Source: an uncultured Collinsella sp.
GTDB taxonomy: Bacteria > Actinomycetota > Coriobacteriia > Coriobacteriales > Coriobacteriaceae
DNA: 64,000 bases
Assembly (NCBI GenBank): GCA_900757205.1
Contig: CAAENA010000048.1
Location: 9,264 to 73,263, forward strand
Direction of reading: 5' to 3'
A program made the translations under genes and the position numbers. The notes beneath the pieces are model-generated. The model did no database searches and was not told where the DNA came from. It saw nothing but the letters and a program-made list of their open reading frames with translations. Of the stretch, positions 33,836 through 41,542 are shown in pieces (the stretch's first letter is position 1; every line of letters begins with the position of its first letter).

Positions 33836-33970
33836 TAGTGCACCAATGATAGCAAGCCCCTTGATGAGTTGATGGCATCTGTTGCCAGCACGATCGACGG
33901 CGGTCCGGATTGTTGGGCCCCGGCCATAATCGACCGCCACGAAGCGTTCATCCGCAGGTGCGTGGCATAG
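33836..33970 (+). pseudogene. Possible gene remnant between the DUF4160 pair and the AEC gene
   Basis: From 33839 to a TAG at 33968 there is an open 43-codon tail with GC-rich third positions (reading includes DGGPDCWAPAIIDRHEAFI) but no start or ribosome site. The reverse strand is also open over the same bases (DERFVAVDYGRGPTIRT). It stands out against AT-rich flanks on both sides and may be the end of a deleted gene. Strand is uncertain and no family is recognised. Confidence 0.35.
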
Positions 33971-33973
33971 CGC

Positions 33974-34882
33974 CTAGAACACTAGCTGAGACAAGGACAC
34001 TATCGCTGGCATAGTGAACATAGACAGAAGGGTGGTAACACAGACTGTTCCACATGCATATCGATAGTCCTTATTATGCTGCTGGGCAAAGATAGCTACA
34101 TTCGCGCCGGTGGGGGTCGCAGCCGCAATCAGCAGCGCCATCTTAATTGACCTATCACATGGAAAGAGACATAGGAACAGGAGCGAAAGAATCGGAATGA
34201 CAAGCAGCCTGACCGATGAGACGGCAAACAAGCTTTTCGCCCTCAGGAGCGCCATCAAATCAGACTGAGCAAGATAGATACCGAGAGTCATCATTGCTAG
34301 CGGAGTGTTGAGCCCCGAGATATACGAAAGCACTGACTGTGCCAGAGGGACCGTTGGGACACGAAGGATAAAAATCAAGAAACCGCCCAATAAAGCCATG
34401 ACCATTGGACTTGTCAGGATCGCTTTAGGACTCATACATTTTTTAGACCCCGACAGCAGATACTGCCCGTATGTCCATTGCATGGCATTGAGAAGAGCGA
34501 TCATGCACGTGATGAAAAACACGGCATCTTTTCCAAGCGCCGCTTCAACAAGGGGTATTCCCACAAATCCAGCATTCGAGAATGCCGCAGCAAAAATGTC
34601 GATGGGACGGCCCCTGAACAACAGGCGGGCAACAACGCAAGCGAGCAACAACATCGCCGCCGACAGCATTAAGGTCATTCCCAACTCATACATCCTCTGA
34701 AACGAATACTCGATCCAAAATGATTTGAGAATGATTGCGGGAATCACAAGGTTGATGAGCAACTTTCCGAATTCTATTGCAGCCTGCTCGCTCAATATGC
34801 CCAAGCGGTTTAGAGCGTAGCCCATTCCCATGAGCAAAAACATGATAAGGACTTGTTGGATGAGAGGTTCAATGATTGACAC
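33974..34882 (-). CDS. AEC-family (auxin efflux carrier) transporter
   Basis: A 302-residue membrane protein with about ten hydrophobic segments in two five-helix halves, matching AEC/malate permease carriers (LIQQVLIMFLLMGMGYALNRLG at the start; AFSNAGFVGIPL near 110; AAATPTGANVAIFAQQ near 255, where Asn-Ala-Gly and Pro-Thr-Gly-Ala-Asn are family blocks). I prefer GTG 34882, which has GGAG eight bases upstream and gives a family-typical start; ATG 34915 adds 11 residues. The gene is AT-rich (one 60-base line is 42% G+C). Substrate probably an organic acid, unproven. Confidence 0.83.
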   Translation of the reverse strand: MSIIEPLIQQVLIMFLLMGMGYALNRLGILSEQAAIEFGKLLINLVIPAIILKSFWIEYSFQRMYELGMTLMLSAAMLLLACVVARLLFRGRPIDIFAAAFSNAGFVGIPLVEAALGKDAVFFITCMIALLNAMQWTYGQYLLSGSKKCMSPKAILTSPMVMALLGGFLIFILRVPTVPLAQSVLSYISGLNTPLAMMTLGIYLAQSDLMALLRAKSLFAVSSVRLLVIPILSLLFLCLFPCDRSIKMALLIAAATPTGANVAIFAQQHNKDYRYACGTVCVTTLLSMFTMPAIVSLSQLVF

Positions 34883-34940
34883 AATACATGCTCCGTATAA
34901 TCCTGACCGGTTCATCTACCACGATGGTCTATAGCGCCTG

Positions 34941-36152
34941 CTATAGCGCGGCACCGACCGCCTGAATGATTCGCGCAACGAACGCATCGGCAACCCCGCG
35001 CGGCGTTCGCGAGTTGTAGGTTTCAAAATACTTGCCGTAGTCTTCCTGAGGCACAAGGTAGTTGCAGTACGTGTTCGCATAGCCGATAACAAAGACGTTG
35101 TATTGGCTAAACGCCCTCTTAAAATCCAAGCCTAATGTGCTACACGTATCGCATGGCATCGTGATAAAAATGCAGTTACCAATTACCGCAAACTGGCTCG
35201 GAAGCTCAAGCTCGATTTTCCCCATCGAGAGCTTAAGCTGTTGCCGCTTAAGGAGAAAGTCTCGCATCGGGCTCGCATCCATAGCCTCTATCCGATTGGT
35301 CATCTCGATCCAATCCGGATCTGTTTTTGCATCGTAGACACTCTTCATGCTGATAGAGCCCCAACGCGGAGTATCAACTCTGAGTGCCGCGCGCTCACGC
35401 TTGGATTCAATTTGAGCGCAAAGTTCGTTAGCCGTACGCTCGAGTTCGGCAACTCCCTCCCCTTGCCGATAGAAACGCGTCGACACATCCCCGCACGTTC
35501 CGTTGACGCAAAGTACAGGACAGCCATATTTCCTCTCCAAACGCTGCCTGACATGCCCAATCAAATCAGCAGAGAGGACGGCGCTTTTCCCATTAAGGAT
35601 GGTAGGATGAGCGGACATGAACAGCATTTTTCCAATTGGGCGACCACCTTGAGCGTCCTCAAACGAGAAAATACTTACCTGTTTATCGGCCGGACCGCCC
35701 TGAACATTTCGATTCCCGTACAGTCCCTCGATGCCTAACATCTCCATCGATACGGTCGCCTTCGACCTGGACGCCCATGCAGATACCGCCGCCTCGGTAG
35801 CCAAGCCAATCAAATCACTCGTCAATTCGGTTTCAGGTAACGTGTCCTCGTAGGCAAGCTTAAAATAGCATGGTGCAGAATGGGTATGAATGCATGCGAC
35901 GACGATATTGCTCGAATCGATGCCCGTTTTTGACGATACGGCGTTCTTGACCGAAAGGGAAAAATCTTTCGACACCATTATTGAATCGAGCTCGATAAGA
36001 ATAAACGGGACAAGATCAACACAGACAGCGCTAGCGTTGACCTCAATAGGATCAAGAACATCCGTCCAGGCACCTTTTCTGTTGTAGCCGCCCATGCGGC
36101 AAGGAGACTGGGGTGTTACGTCAATCTTCGAGATTCCAAACTCTATGTTCAT
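34941..36152 (-). CDS. Neutral/alkaline ceramidase-like hydrolase
   Basis: A 403-residue cytosolic protein related to the N-terminal catalytic domain of neutral/alkaline ceramidases: GISKIDVTPQSPCRMGGY at the start, the metal-binding ACIHTHSAPCY near 90 and FMSAHPTIL near 190, CVNGTCGDVSTRF near 230. It has no signal peptide and lacks the C-terminal immunoglobulin-like domain, so it is shorter than true ceramidases and the substrate may be another amide. ATG 36152 follows GGAG. It lies between the PTS gene and the AEC carrier, low in GC like them, suggesting uptake and cleavage of one amide-linked compound. Confidence 0.7.
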   Translation of the reverse strand: MNIEFGISKIDVTPQSPCRMGGYNRKGAWTDVLDPIEVNASAVCVDLVPFILIELDSIMVSKDFSLSVKNAVSSKTGIDSSNIVVACIHTHSAPCYFKLAYEDTLPETELTSDLIGLATEAAVSAWASRSKATVSMEMLGIEGLYGNRNVQGGPADKQVSIFSFEDAQGGRPIGKMLFMSAHPTILNGKSAVLSADLIGHVRQRLERKYGCPVLCVNGTCGDVSTRFYRQGEGVAELERTANELCAQIESKRERAALRVDTPRWGSISMKSVYDAKTDPDWIEMTNRIEAMDASPMRDFLLKRQQLKLSMGKIELELPSQFAVIGNCIFITMPCDTCSTLGLDFKRAFSQYNVFVIGYANTYCNYLVPQEDYGKYFETYNSRTPRGVADAFVARIIQAVGAAL

Positions 36153-36205
36153 TCCAACTCCAACTCTTCGCGGCACACGCCGCCCAAACATCGGAAATAG
36201 AAATA

Positions 36206-36236
36206 CAAAAAGAGAAGGGCGTCATGGACGCCCTTC
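36206..36236 (-). terminator. Terminator after the PTS gene
   Basis: GAAGGGCGTC / GACGCCCTTC with a three-base loop, followed on the minus strand by TCTTTTTG. It may partly or fully separate the PTS gene from the ceramidase-like gene. Confidence 0.85.
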
Positions 36237-36270
36237 CAATGCGTCCTGCCACACGCAGGCCGTAGAAAAC

Positions 36271-37695
36271 TTAACGCTCGGAAACGGGACCATTCTCGAG
36301 CTCATCCGCCGTAAAGCCCAGGAAATACGTGCCCAAGGCGCTCACAAGGAAGCCTGCACCAGCAGCGATTCCAAAGTTGATGAGATTCTGGGTCCCGCCG
36401 CCCGCAAACGCGAGGAACTCCAAGAAGTTAGATGCCGCGCCGGCAGTATAAACCGTGGCTCCGAGAGCGATTGCAAGCGCACCGGCAACAAAGGATCCGA
36501 TAATCTTCCAGACAAACACGCGGCGATAGCGCAGCATCATGCCGTAGATGAAAGGCTCGCCGACGCCTCCGACAATGTTTGCGACCAAATAGCCGAATGC
36601 CATGCTCTTCTCGTCTTTATCGCACAGCTTGAGCCAGGTCGCCACCTCGCAGCCGAAGGTCGCCCAAAGGCTAACGCCCGTCGCAACCAAAACAAAGCTG
36701 TCGGTTCCCACAGTCATATAGTTAGCGATGGCAATCATCGCAACCGCCACATGCATGCCGGTAATAATCATTGGGCACCAAAGACCCGCCAGAATACCTC
36801 CTCCGAGGATGGCGGCGATACCACCGGAAGTACCAAGGAACTCAAAACCGGCGGCGAGGGCATTACCGGCCCATGAACCAACAGGGGCGAGAGCGCAGAG
36901 AGACACAGGAACAGCGACGACCATGGTAAGGAAAGGCGCGAAAACCGTTGAAAGGGTATCTGGCACATATTTGCGGAAGAAGCGCTCGATATAACTCATC
37001 GCCCACACGGACAGAAGAATGGGAAGGACCGTCTTTGTGTAGTTTGCGGCGACGCAGGGAATGCCATAAACGGAGAACTGAGCTCCATCGGTCGCAAGCT
37101 GAATCATGGTCGGGTCGATAAGAATGCCGCCCATAAAGGCACCGAGGACAGGCGTTACGCCAATGTTCTTAGCCGCATTATAGCCAAGGTAGATGGGGAT
37201 AAAATAGAACGCTGCGTCATAAACCATGTTCATCAGAACATAAAGGTCGCTTGTGTCGGACAGCACGCCCGCCATCGTAGGTCCCAGCACCACCGCTACG
37301 GTCTTGAACAGGCCAGCACACATTAGGACGGGGATCATAGGCACCATGGAGCTTGACAGGTAGTTGAGGATGTTATTGCCAATAACCTTAGGTGTGAGCT
37401 TCTGCTTAGGAGCATCAAGGTTCTCGTCGATGGCGTCCTGCTTGGCAAAGCCGCCGATCTTGCAGAGCTCGTCATAAACCTTGGGCACGTTTTGGCCCAC
37501 GATTACCTGGAACTGCCCTCCGGAGATTTGAGCACCCAACACACCGCCAATCTTCTTCACTTCTTTGATATCGGGGGCATCGATATCTTTGAGGTTAAAA
37601 CGCAGGCGCGTCATACAGTGCGCAACAAACGTCACGTTCTCCTTGCCACCGACGGCCTCGAGCACGTCCGCGGCGATTTTCTTATTGTCAGTCAT
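36271..37695 (-). CDS. PTS EIIBC component, beta-glucoside type
   Basis: A 474-residue phosphotransferase permease. The EIIB domain (1-85) has the phosphorylated cysteine in VAHCMTRLRF at about 25-34 and SGGQFQVIVG. The EIIC domain from about 105 has ten or so helices, with LGAFMGGILIDPT and GVGEPFIYGMMLRYRR typical of the glucose/sucrose/beta-glucoside superfamily. No EIIA domain is fused, so EIIA must come from elsewhere. ATG 37695 follows GGGAGTTC. Upstream lies a LicT-type antiterminator switch, so it should be induced by its own sugar. Confidence 0.92.
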   Translation of the reverse strand: MTDNKKIAADVLEAVGGKENVTFVAHCMTRLRFNLKDIDAPDIKEVKKIGGVLGAQISGGQFQVIVGQNVPKVYDELCKIGGFAKQDAIDENLDAPKQKLTPKVIGNNILNYLSSSMVPMIPVLMCAGLFKTVAVVLGPTMAGVLSDTSDLYVLMNMVYDAAFYFIPIYLGYNAAKNIGVTPVLGAFMGGILIDPTMIQLATDGAQFSVYGIPCVAANYTKTVLPILLSVWAMSYIERFFRKYVPDTLSTVFAPFLTMVVAVPVSLCALAPVGSWAGNALAAGFEFLGTSGGIAAILGGGILAGLWCPMIITGMHVAVAMIAIANYMTVGTDSFVLVATGVSLWATFGCEVATWLKLCDKDEKSMAFGYLVANIVGGVGEPFIYGMMLRYRRVFVWKIIGSFVAGALAIALGATVYTAGAASNFLEFLAFAGGGTQNLINFGIAAGAGFLVSALGTYFLGFTADELENGPVSER

Positions 37696-37795
37696 AGCTG
37701 AACTCCCTTGCTTTTCTGTCTTCCCGTTTGCGCACACGCGAAGAACCGATTACGGCAGGCCTGACACGAGGCAAATCGAGAAAAGCAAGAAGAAG

Positions 37796-37865
37796 ACAAA
37801 AACAGAAGAGCCCCAAAGCACAAAGCGGACAGGGAACTGTCTACGTCATGCTTCGAGGCTCTTCT
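37796..37865 (-). terminator. Conditional terminator in the PTS leader
   Basis: On the minus strand AGAAGAGCC (37857-37865) pairs with GGCTCTTCT (37804-37812), followed by GTTTTTGTC. The loop contains a small GACAG/CTGTC hairpin. It lies between licT and the PTS gene and overlaps the antiterminator hairpin. Confidence 0.8.
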
Positions 37866-37878
37866 CGAATAACACCTT
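37852..37878 (-). promoter_or_regulatory. Ribonucleic antiterminator (RAT) for LicT
   Basis: On the minus strand AAGGTGTTATTCGAG-AAGAGC-CTCGAA. TTCGAG/CTCGAA (37852-37869) is a perfect 6-bp hairpin that shares bases with the terminator's first arm, so the two structures exclude each other. BglG/LicT proteins bind such hairpins. The GGTGTTA stretch is reminiscent of RAT consensus but diverged. Confidence 0.72.
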
Positions 37879-37962
37879 ATGTGACTATGAAACTACATCC
37901 AACAGTTGCTTTTACGAAAGTCGAAACCGGCCAACGGTCAAACTTCAGCGGCGAGCGGTCGA

Positions 37963-38799
37963 TTAGGACCTAGATCCCGCGCAGACGCGATTGACGTGGA
38001 GCATCAGGTAGACCTTCTCTTCATCGGCGAGCCCGGCGTCAAAGCGCTCTTCGATAAGCGCGGCCATGCGGTCGACGCACACGGCCACGTCGGGATGCTG
38101 CTCGCAGAGCGGTCCGTAAAGCGCGCCGTTCTCCGTGTTGAGGGGCTCTCCTGTCTGCACGCGTTCTAACAGGTAGCGCACGTGCGTGGCATAACGGCAA
38201 AAGTCAAAGCCGTCGCGGTCCACGCAAACCCCCAGCTCGGATTCGATAATCTTGGTGAAGCTCTCGAGCATCACCTCGTCCTTACGCACCGTATTGGATT
38301 TGGCCTTTGAAGACGAGGCGACCACGCTGTTGACGATACAGAGCGCGATACCGCTCGCCTCCCCCCGCGGCATCTTGACGTTGAAGCCGCGATTGATGCC
38401 CTCGATCGCGAACTTGGCGATCTTGTACTCAATGGGGTACATCTGCTGCACATCATAGGAGAGCGGCATCTGCACAAACATATGCTCGCGGCAGCGTTTG
38501 ATGGCAAAGGCGATATGGTCAGCCATGGTAAAGGGAAGGTTTGCCGAGAGCTCGCGCGAGATGTTGGAGCGAGCGATATCGGCAATCTGGGCGGAGAACT
38601 CCATCACCTGAGGATCGATCTCGTCGAGCAGCGCTAGGTAGCGCGAGTCGACACCGTAGAAGGTTCGCTCGATCTTATCGAGTGTGACCTCATCGGGGCC
38701 ATTGGGAAACCCGATACCGCGGCCAATTGCCACGAGTTCACGGCCCTTGGCGTTTACGCAGATAACCGTATTGTTGTTGATCCGCTTAAGGATTTTCAT
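37963..38799 (-). CDS. BglG/LicT-family transcription antiterminator
   Basis: A 278-residue regulator. Residues 1-55 are the RNA-binding CAT domain (MKILKRINNNTVICVN, ELVAIGRGIGFP). Two PTS-regulation domains follow at about 65-165 and 172-278 with phosphorylatable histidines in NLPFTMADHIAFAI and THVRYLLERV. In the family, PTS-dependent phosphorylation sets activity; the active form stops a terminator from forming. ATG 38799 follows GGGAGCGTC. Directly upstream of the PTS gene and its RAT/terminator switch, so the target is clear. Confidence 0.92.
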   Translation of the reverse strand: MKILKRINNNTVICVNAKGRELVAIGRGIGFPNGPDEVTLDKIERTFYGVDSRYLALLDEIDPQVMEFSAQIADIARSNISRELSANLPFTMADHIAFAIKRCREHMFVQMPLSYDVQQMYPIEYKIAKFAIEGINRGFNVKMPRGEASGIALCIVNSVVASSSKAKSNTVRKDEVMLESFTKIIESELGVCVDRDGFDFCRYATHVRYLLERVQTGEPLNTENGALYGPLCEQHPDVAVCVDRMAALIEERFDAGLADEEKVYLMLHVNRVCAGSRS

Positions 38800-39047
38800 G
38801 ACGCTCCCTACCCGGCGCAAGCAACAGCGCCGCGAGCCCGATTATTCCACGGGATTTCAAATCCGGTCAACCTTCCTTTCGACATCCGAACGATTCGCCC
38901 CGTCTTCATTCGATCAGCCTGAGAAGAAGTTTCGCGCTTTGGTGAGTTGATGGTGTTGCGGGCGAATCCATCTCCGGTTCACACCGACTGGGTACCCTGA
39001 GGGCTGAACAACCTGTCGCAGCACTAAACGAACCGGGAGGACCCCGT

Positions 39048-40010
39048 ATGACGACTGAATATACCGACGCGCCGCGCACGCGCGTCATGACGCCGGCATC
39101 GCTCAACAACGGCGTGCACGAGAACCATTCCATCGGACAGACCATGGCCATCGCACCCAAAAAGGGCCTGTTTGACGACATTTCCATTCCCCAGATCATC
39201 GCCGGCGCCGCAGCTGCCGCCACGAGCGTCGCGCTTGCCTCCAAGATTGGTATCGCTGGTTCAGTAATTGGCGCCGCCGTGAGCTCGGTCATCACCGTTG
39301 TGTCCTCGCAGGTCTACCGCCACTTTATCTCTGCCAGCGCCGAAGCAATCAAGGGCACGCATGCCGCTGTCGACTACCCTGCCGGCGCCTACGAGCCCGT
39401 TGAACCCGATGTCGAGGAGCACCTAGGTGGCGCCGCGACCACGCAGGAAATGCGCCAGGTTGCGGGACGCGCGACCACGGCGCGCGTCGCCCCTAACAGT
39501 CTGCGCGCCAAGGCGGCGGCAGAGCGCAGCCAGACGCAAAAGAAGGTCATCGTCTTCTCGATCGCCATCGCCATCGTCGCGGTCATCGCCTGTACCGGCG
39601 CCATCCTTATTACCACCGCCGGTGAGGGTCTGGGCGAGCGCCCCGAGCCAATCCTTTCGTCGCGCACGACCGAGAGCGATGCAAATGGCACCACCCAGTC
39701 GCAGGATCAGCAGGCACAGACGGACGACACGCAAGACAGTTCTACCTCTGCCGATTCGTCCGCGAACACCCAAAACCAATCGCAGGGTACCGATTCCTCT
39801 ACGGCCAACAGTGGCACGCCGTCCGGCACGACCGACTCAAGCCAAACGACTGACGGTTCGCAGCCGAGCACGGGCGGTCAGACGAGCGACACCACTTCGG
39901 GAACGGGCACAGCAGACAGCAGCAACACCAACAGCTCGAACAGCTCGAGCGGAACCGCGTCCGGCACGGCATCCGACAACTCGAGCCAAGGCACGGCATC
40001 GGGCAACTAA
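39048..40010 (+). CDS. Membrane protein with long Ser/Thr-rich tail
   Basis: A 320-residue protein. Residues 45-75 form an Ala/Val-rich hydrophobic region (IIAGAAAAATSVALASKIGI), followed by a soluble part, a second strong membrane helix at about 166-190 (VIVFSIAIAIVAVIACTGAI), then a low-complexity tail of about 125 residues made of Ser, Thr, Gly, Asn, Asp and Gln. The tail should be outside the cell and may be glycosylated, but there is no sortase motif. ATG 39048 follows GGGAGGACC. No family recognised. Closed by a terminator. Confidence 0.75.
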   Translation: MTTEYTDAPRTRVMTPASLNNGVHENHSIGQTMAIAPKKGLFDDISIPQIIAGAAAAATSVALASKIGIAGSVIGAAVSSVITVVSSQVYRHFISASAEAIKGTHAAVDYPAGAYEPVEPDVEEHLGGAATTQEMRQVAGRATTARVAPNSLRAKAAAERSQTQKKVIVFSIAIAIVAVIACTGAILITTAGEGLGERPEPILSSRTTESDANGTTQSQDQQAQTDDTQDSSTSADSSANTQNQSQGTDSSTANSGTPSGTTDSSQTTDGSQPSTGGQTSDTTSGTGTADSSNTNSSNSSSGTASGTASDNSSQGTASGN

Positions 40011-40044
40011 GCACATTTTCCTCTCATAGATAACCGGCCTGTAT

Positions 40045-40079
40045 AACGGGCGCGAATCGACAGCGGTTCGCGCCCGTTT
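40045..40079 (+). terminator. Terminator of the Ser/Thr-rich protein gene
   Basis: AACGGGCGCGAA / TTCGCGCCCGTT, 12 bp, loop of ten, then TGCC. T-run short. Confidence 0.7.
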
Positions 40080-40119
40080 GCCTTGGGCGCCGCCATGGCA
40101 AACGCTATGCGATGGTAAG

Positions 40120-41445
40120 ATGCTTTACATGTGTAAAGAGGAGATTTGCCATGAGCAAGACAATATTTCGCTGGGCAACCACATCTATCTGTATCGCCTG
40201 CTACGCGATGCGATTGGATGCGGCAAGCAAACGTTTATGACGCAGGTCGAGGAGGCACTCGTCGCGGGCGATATGACGGCCTACGACCTGGGCTTTGAGT
40301 CCACGCGCGAGTTGCTCGAAGAGCTTGACGACTGCATTAAGCTGACCGTCTTTAAGGGCGGGCGTCTGTATGCCACCGTCATCGCCAACGAGGCTTGGGA
40401 TGCCGCTCTCGCCAAGGGCGAGGACAAGCCCAAGGCAGCCAAGGGAGCCAAGCAGTCCTACAAAAAGAAAAAGCGCGGTGAGAAGGACCTGAAGGCTGTG
40501 CGCCCCAAGCACGTTAAGCGCGCCGAGCCCGAGCCCGTGGCCGAAGTCGCTCCGGAACCCGAGCCCGAGACAGAGATCGAAGTCGCTATTGAGGTAACAG
40601 CAGAAGCCGAACCAGAAATCGCCGTCACGACCGATCCCGAAGTCATATCCAAGCAGGAAGTAACTGCGGAGCTCAACGAAGCGCCCAAGTCGACAACCGA
40701 AGAAGCCGCTGACCAATCCGAGACGCCTGCGTTCCAAAACAGCGATGTCTTTGGCAACGAGGCCGAGGACGATCAGCCCGAAGAACTCGCAGAACAGGAC
40801 GCTACCGAGGCGGCATCGGAGCCCGAGGCACCGCAGCCCGCCATCTCGCTCACGGTCGTCTATGACCCCGAGAACGCCAATGCCGGCATCACCACCATGG
40901 CATCCACGCCCATCGAGGCAAAGTCGAGCGTCGAGAATGAGAGCGCGACGCAGGTTGAGGTTGAAACTGAAGCTGAAGACGTGCCCGTCACCGTGAAGCC
41001 CGCGGATTCCACAATCAAGCCGAAGACGACGCTGGAGCCCGCACCCGTCATCGAATCCGTGCCCGCCTCTGCTTGCGACCAAATTCCCGCACCGGCACCA
41101 GCTTCGGTACTCACAGAGGCCCCAACCCCCGCACCTGCAGCGCCCGCCATCCCCGAGGACTTCCCCGTCGATTTCGCAACCGAAGTCTTCTGCCCCGGCC
41201 CGTTGCTACACCAGCTGTCGACCTATCTCCCCTACGGTGCCGATACCCTCGGCATCGTCGGCGAGTACTACTGGATCGCCCGCGAGCTCGGTACCATCGA
41301 GGCCGCGCGAAACCGCGCGAGCTTCCCCCTGCGCTACACGCAGGCCGGCGAGCGCCGCGAGGTTACCGTGCGCATTCGCCGCAACACCGCCGGCGGTCTC
41401 GGAGCCACCTGGGCCATCGACAGAGTCGAAGAACCCAACGAATAG
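40120..41445 (+). CDS. OST-HTH (LOTUS)-like protein with long acidic linker; start disturbed
   Basis: About 441 residues in the open frame. Residues 25-105 (LGNHIYLYRLLRDAIGCG, TAYDLGFESTRELLEELDD, GGRLYATVI) look like an OST-HTH/LOTUS RNA-binding fold. A Lys-rich stretch and about 220 residues of Glu/Pro/Ala low complexity follow, then a conserved-looking C-terminal domain (CPGPLLHQLSTYLPYGADTLGIVGEYYWIARELGTIE). The best ribosome site (GAGGAG) serves ATG 40151, which is in another frame and stops after 29 codons. One missing base just after it would restore the frame. Start given here is provisional. Confidence 0.68.
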   Translation: MLYMCKEEICHEQDNISLGNHIYLYRLLRDAIGCGKQTFMTQVEEALVAGDMTAYDLGFESTRELLEELDDCIKLTVFKGGRLYATVIANEAWDAALAKGEDKPKAAKGAKQSYKKKKRGEKDLKAVRPKHVKRAEPEPVAEVAPEPEPETEIEVAIEVTAEAEPEIAVTTDPEVISKQEVTAELNEAPKSTTEEAADQSETPAFQNSDVFGNEAEDDQPEELAEQDATEAASEPEAPQPAISLTVVYDPENANAGITTMASTPIEAKSSVENESATQVEVETEAEDVPVTVKPADSTIKPKTTLEPAPVIESVPASACDQIPAPAPASVLTEAPTPAPAAPAIPEDFPVDFATEVFCPGPLLHQLSTYLPYGADTLGIVGEYYWIARELGTIEAARNRASFPLRYTQAGERREVTVRIRRNTAGGLGATWAIDRVEEPNE

Positions 41446-41446
41446 G

Positions 41447-41488
41447 AAAACGCGGCGAACGTCACAAAAACGTTCGCCGCGTTTTTAC
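41447..41488 (+). terminator. Terminator after the OST-HTH-like gene
   Basis: AAAACGCGGCGAACGT / ACGTTCGCCGCGTTTT, about 15 bp, loop CACAAAA, followed by TACTTTTT. Confidence 0.9.
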
Positions 41489-41511
41489 TTTTTCAGGTTG
41501 AGCGCAAGCCC

Positions 41512-41542
41512 ATGCGACAAAGGAACTGTCCCTTTGTCGCAT
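41512..41542. repeat. Palindromic GGGACAG element next to ettA
   Basis: ATGCGACAAAGG / CCTTTGTCGCAT, a perfect 12-bp stem around AACTGTC. It abuts the ettA stop codon and can act as its 3' hairpin. Confidence 0.75.

Noticed and set aside
40151..40240. A 29-codon peptide gene with a good ribosome site
   Set aside because: More likely the true start of the OST-HTH-like gene cut by a one-base shift than an independent peptide; the peptide has no features of its own.
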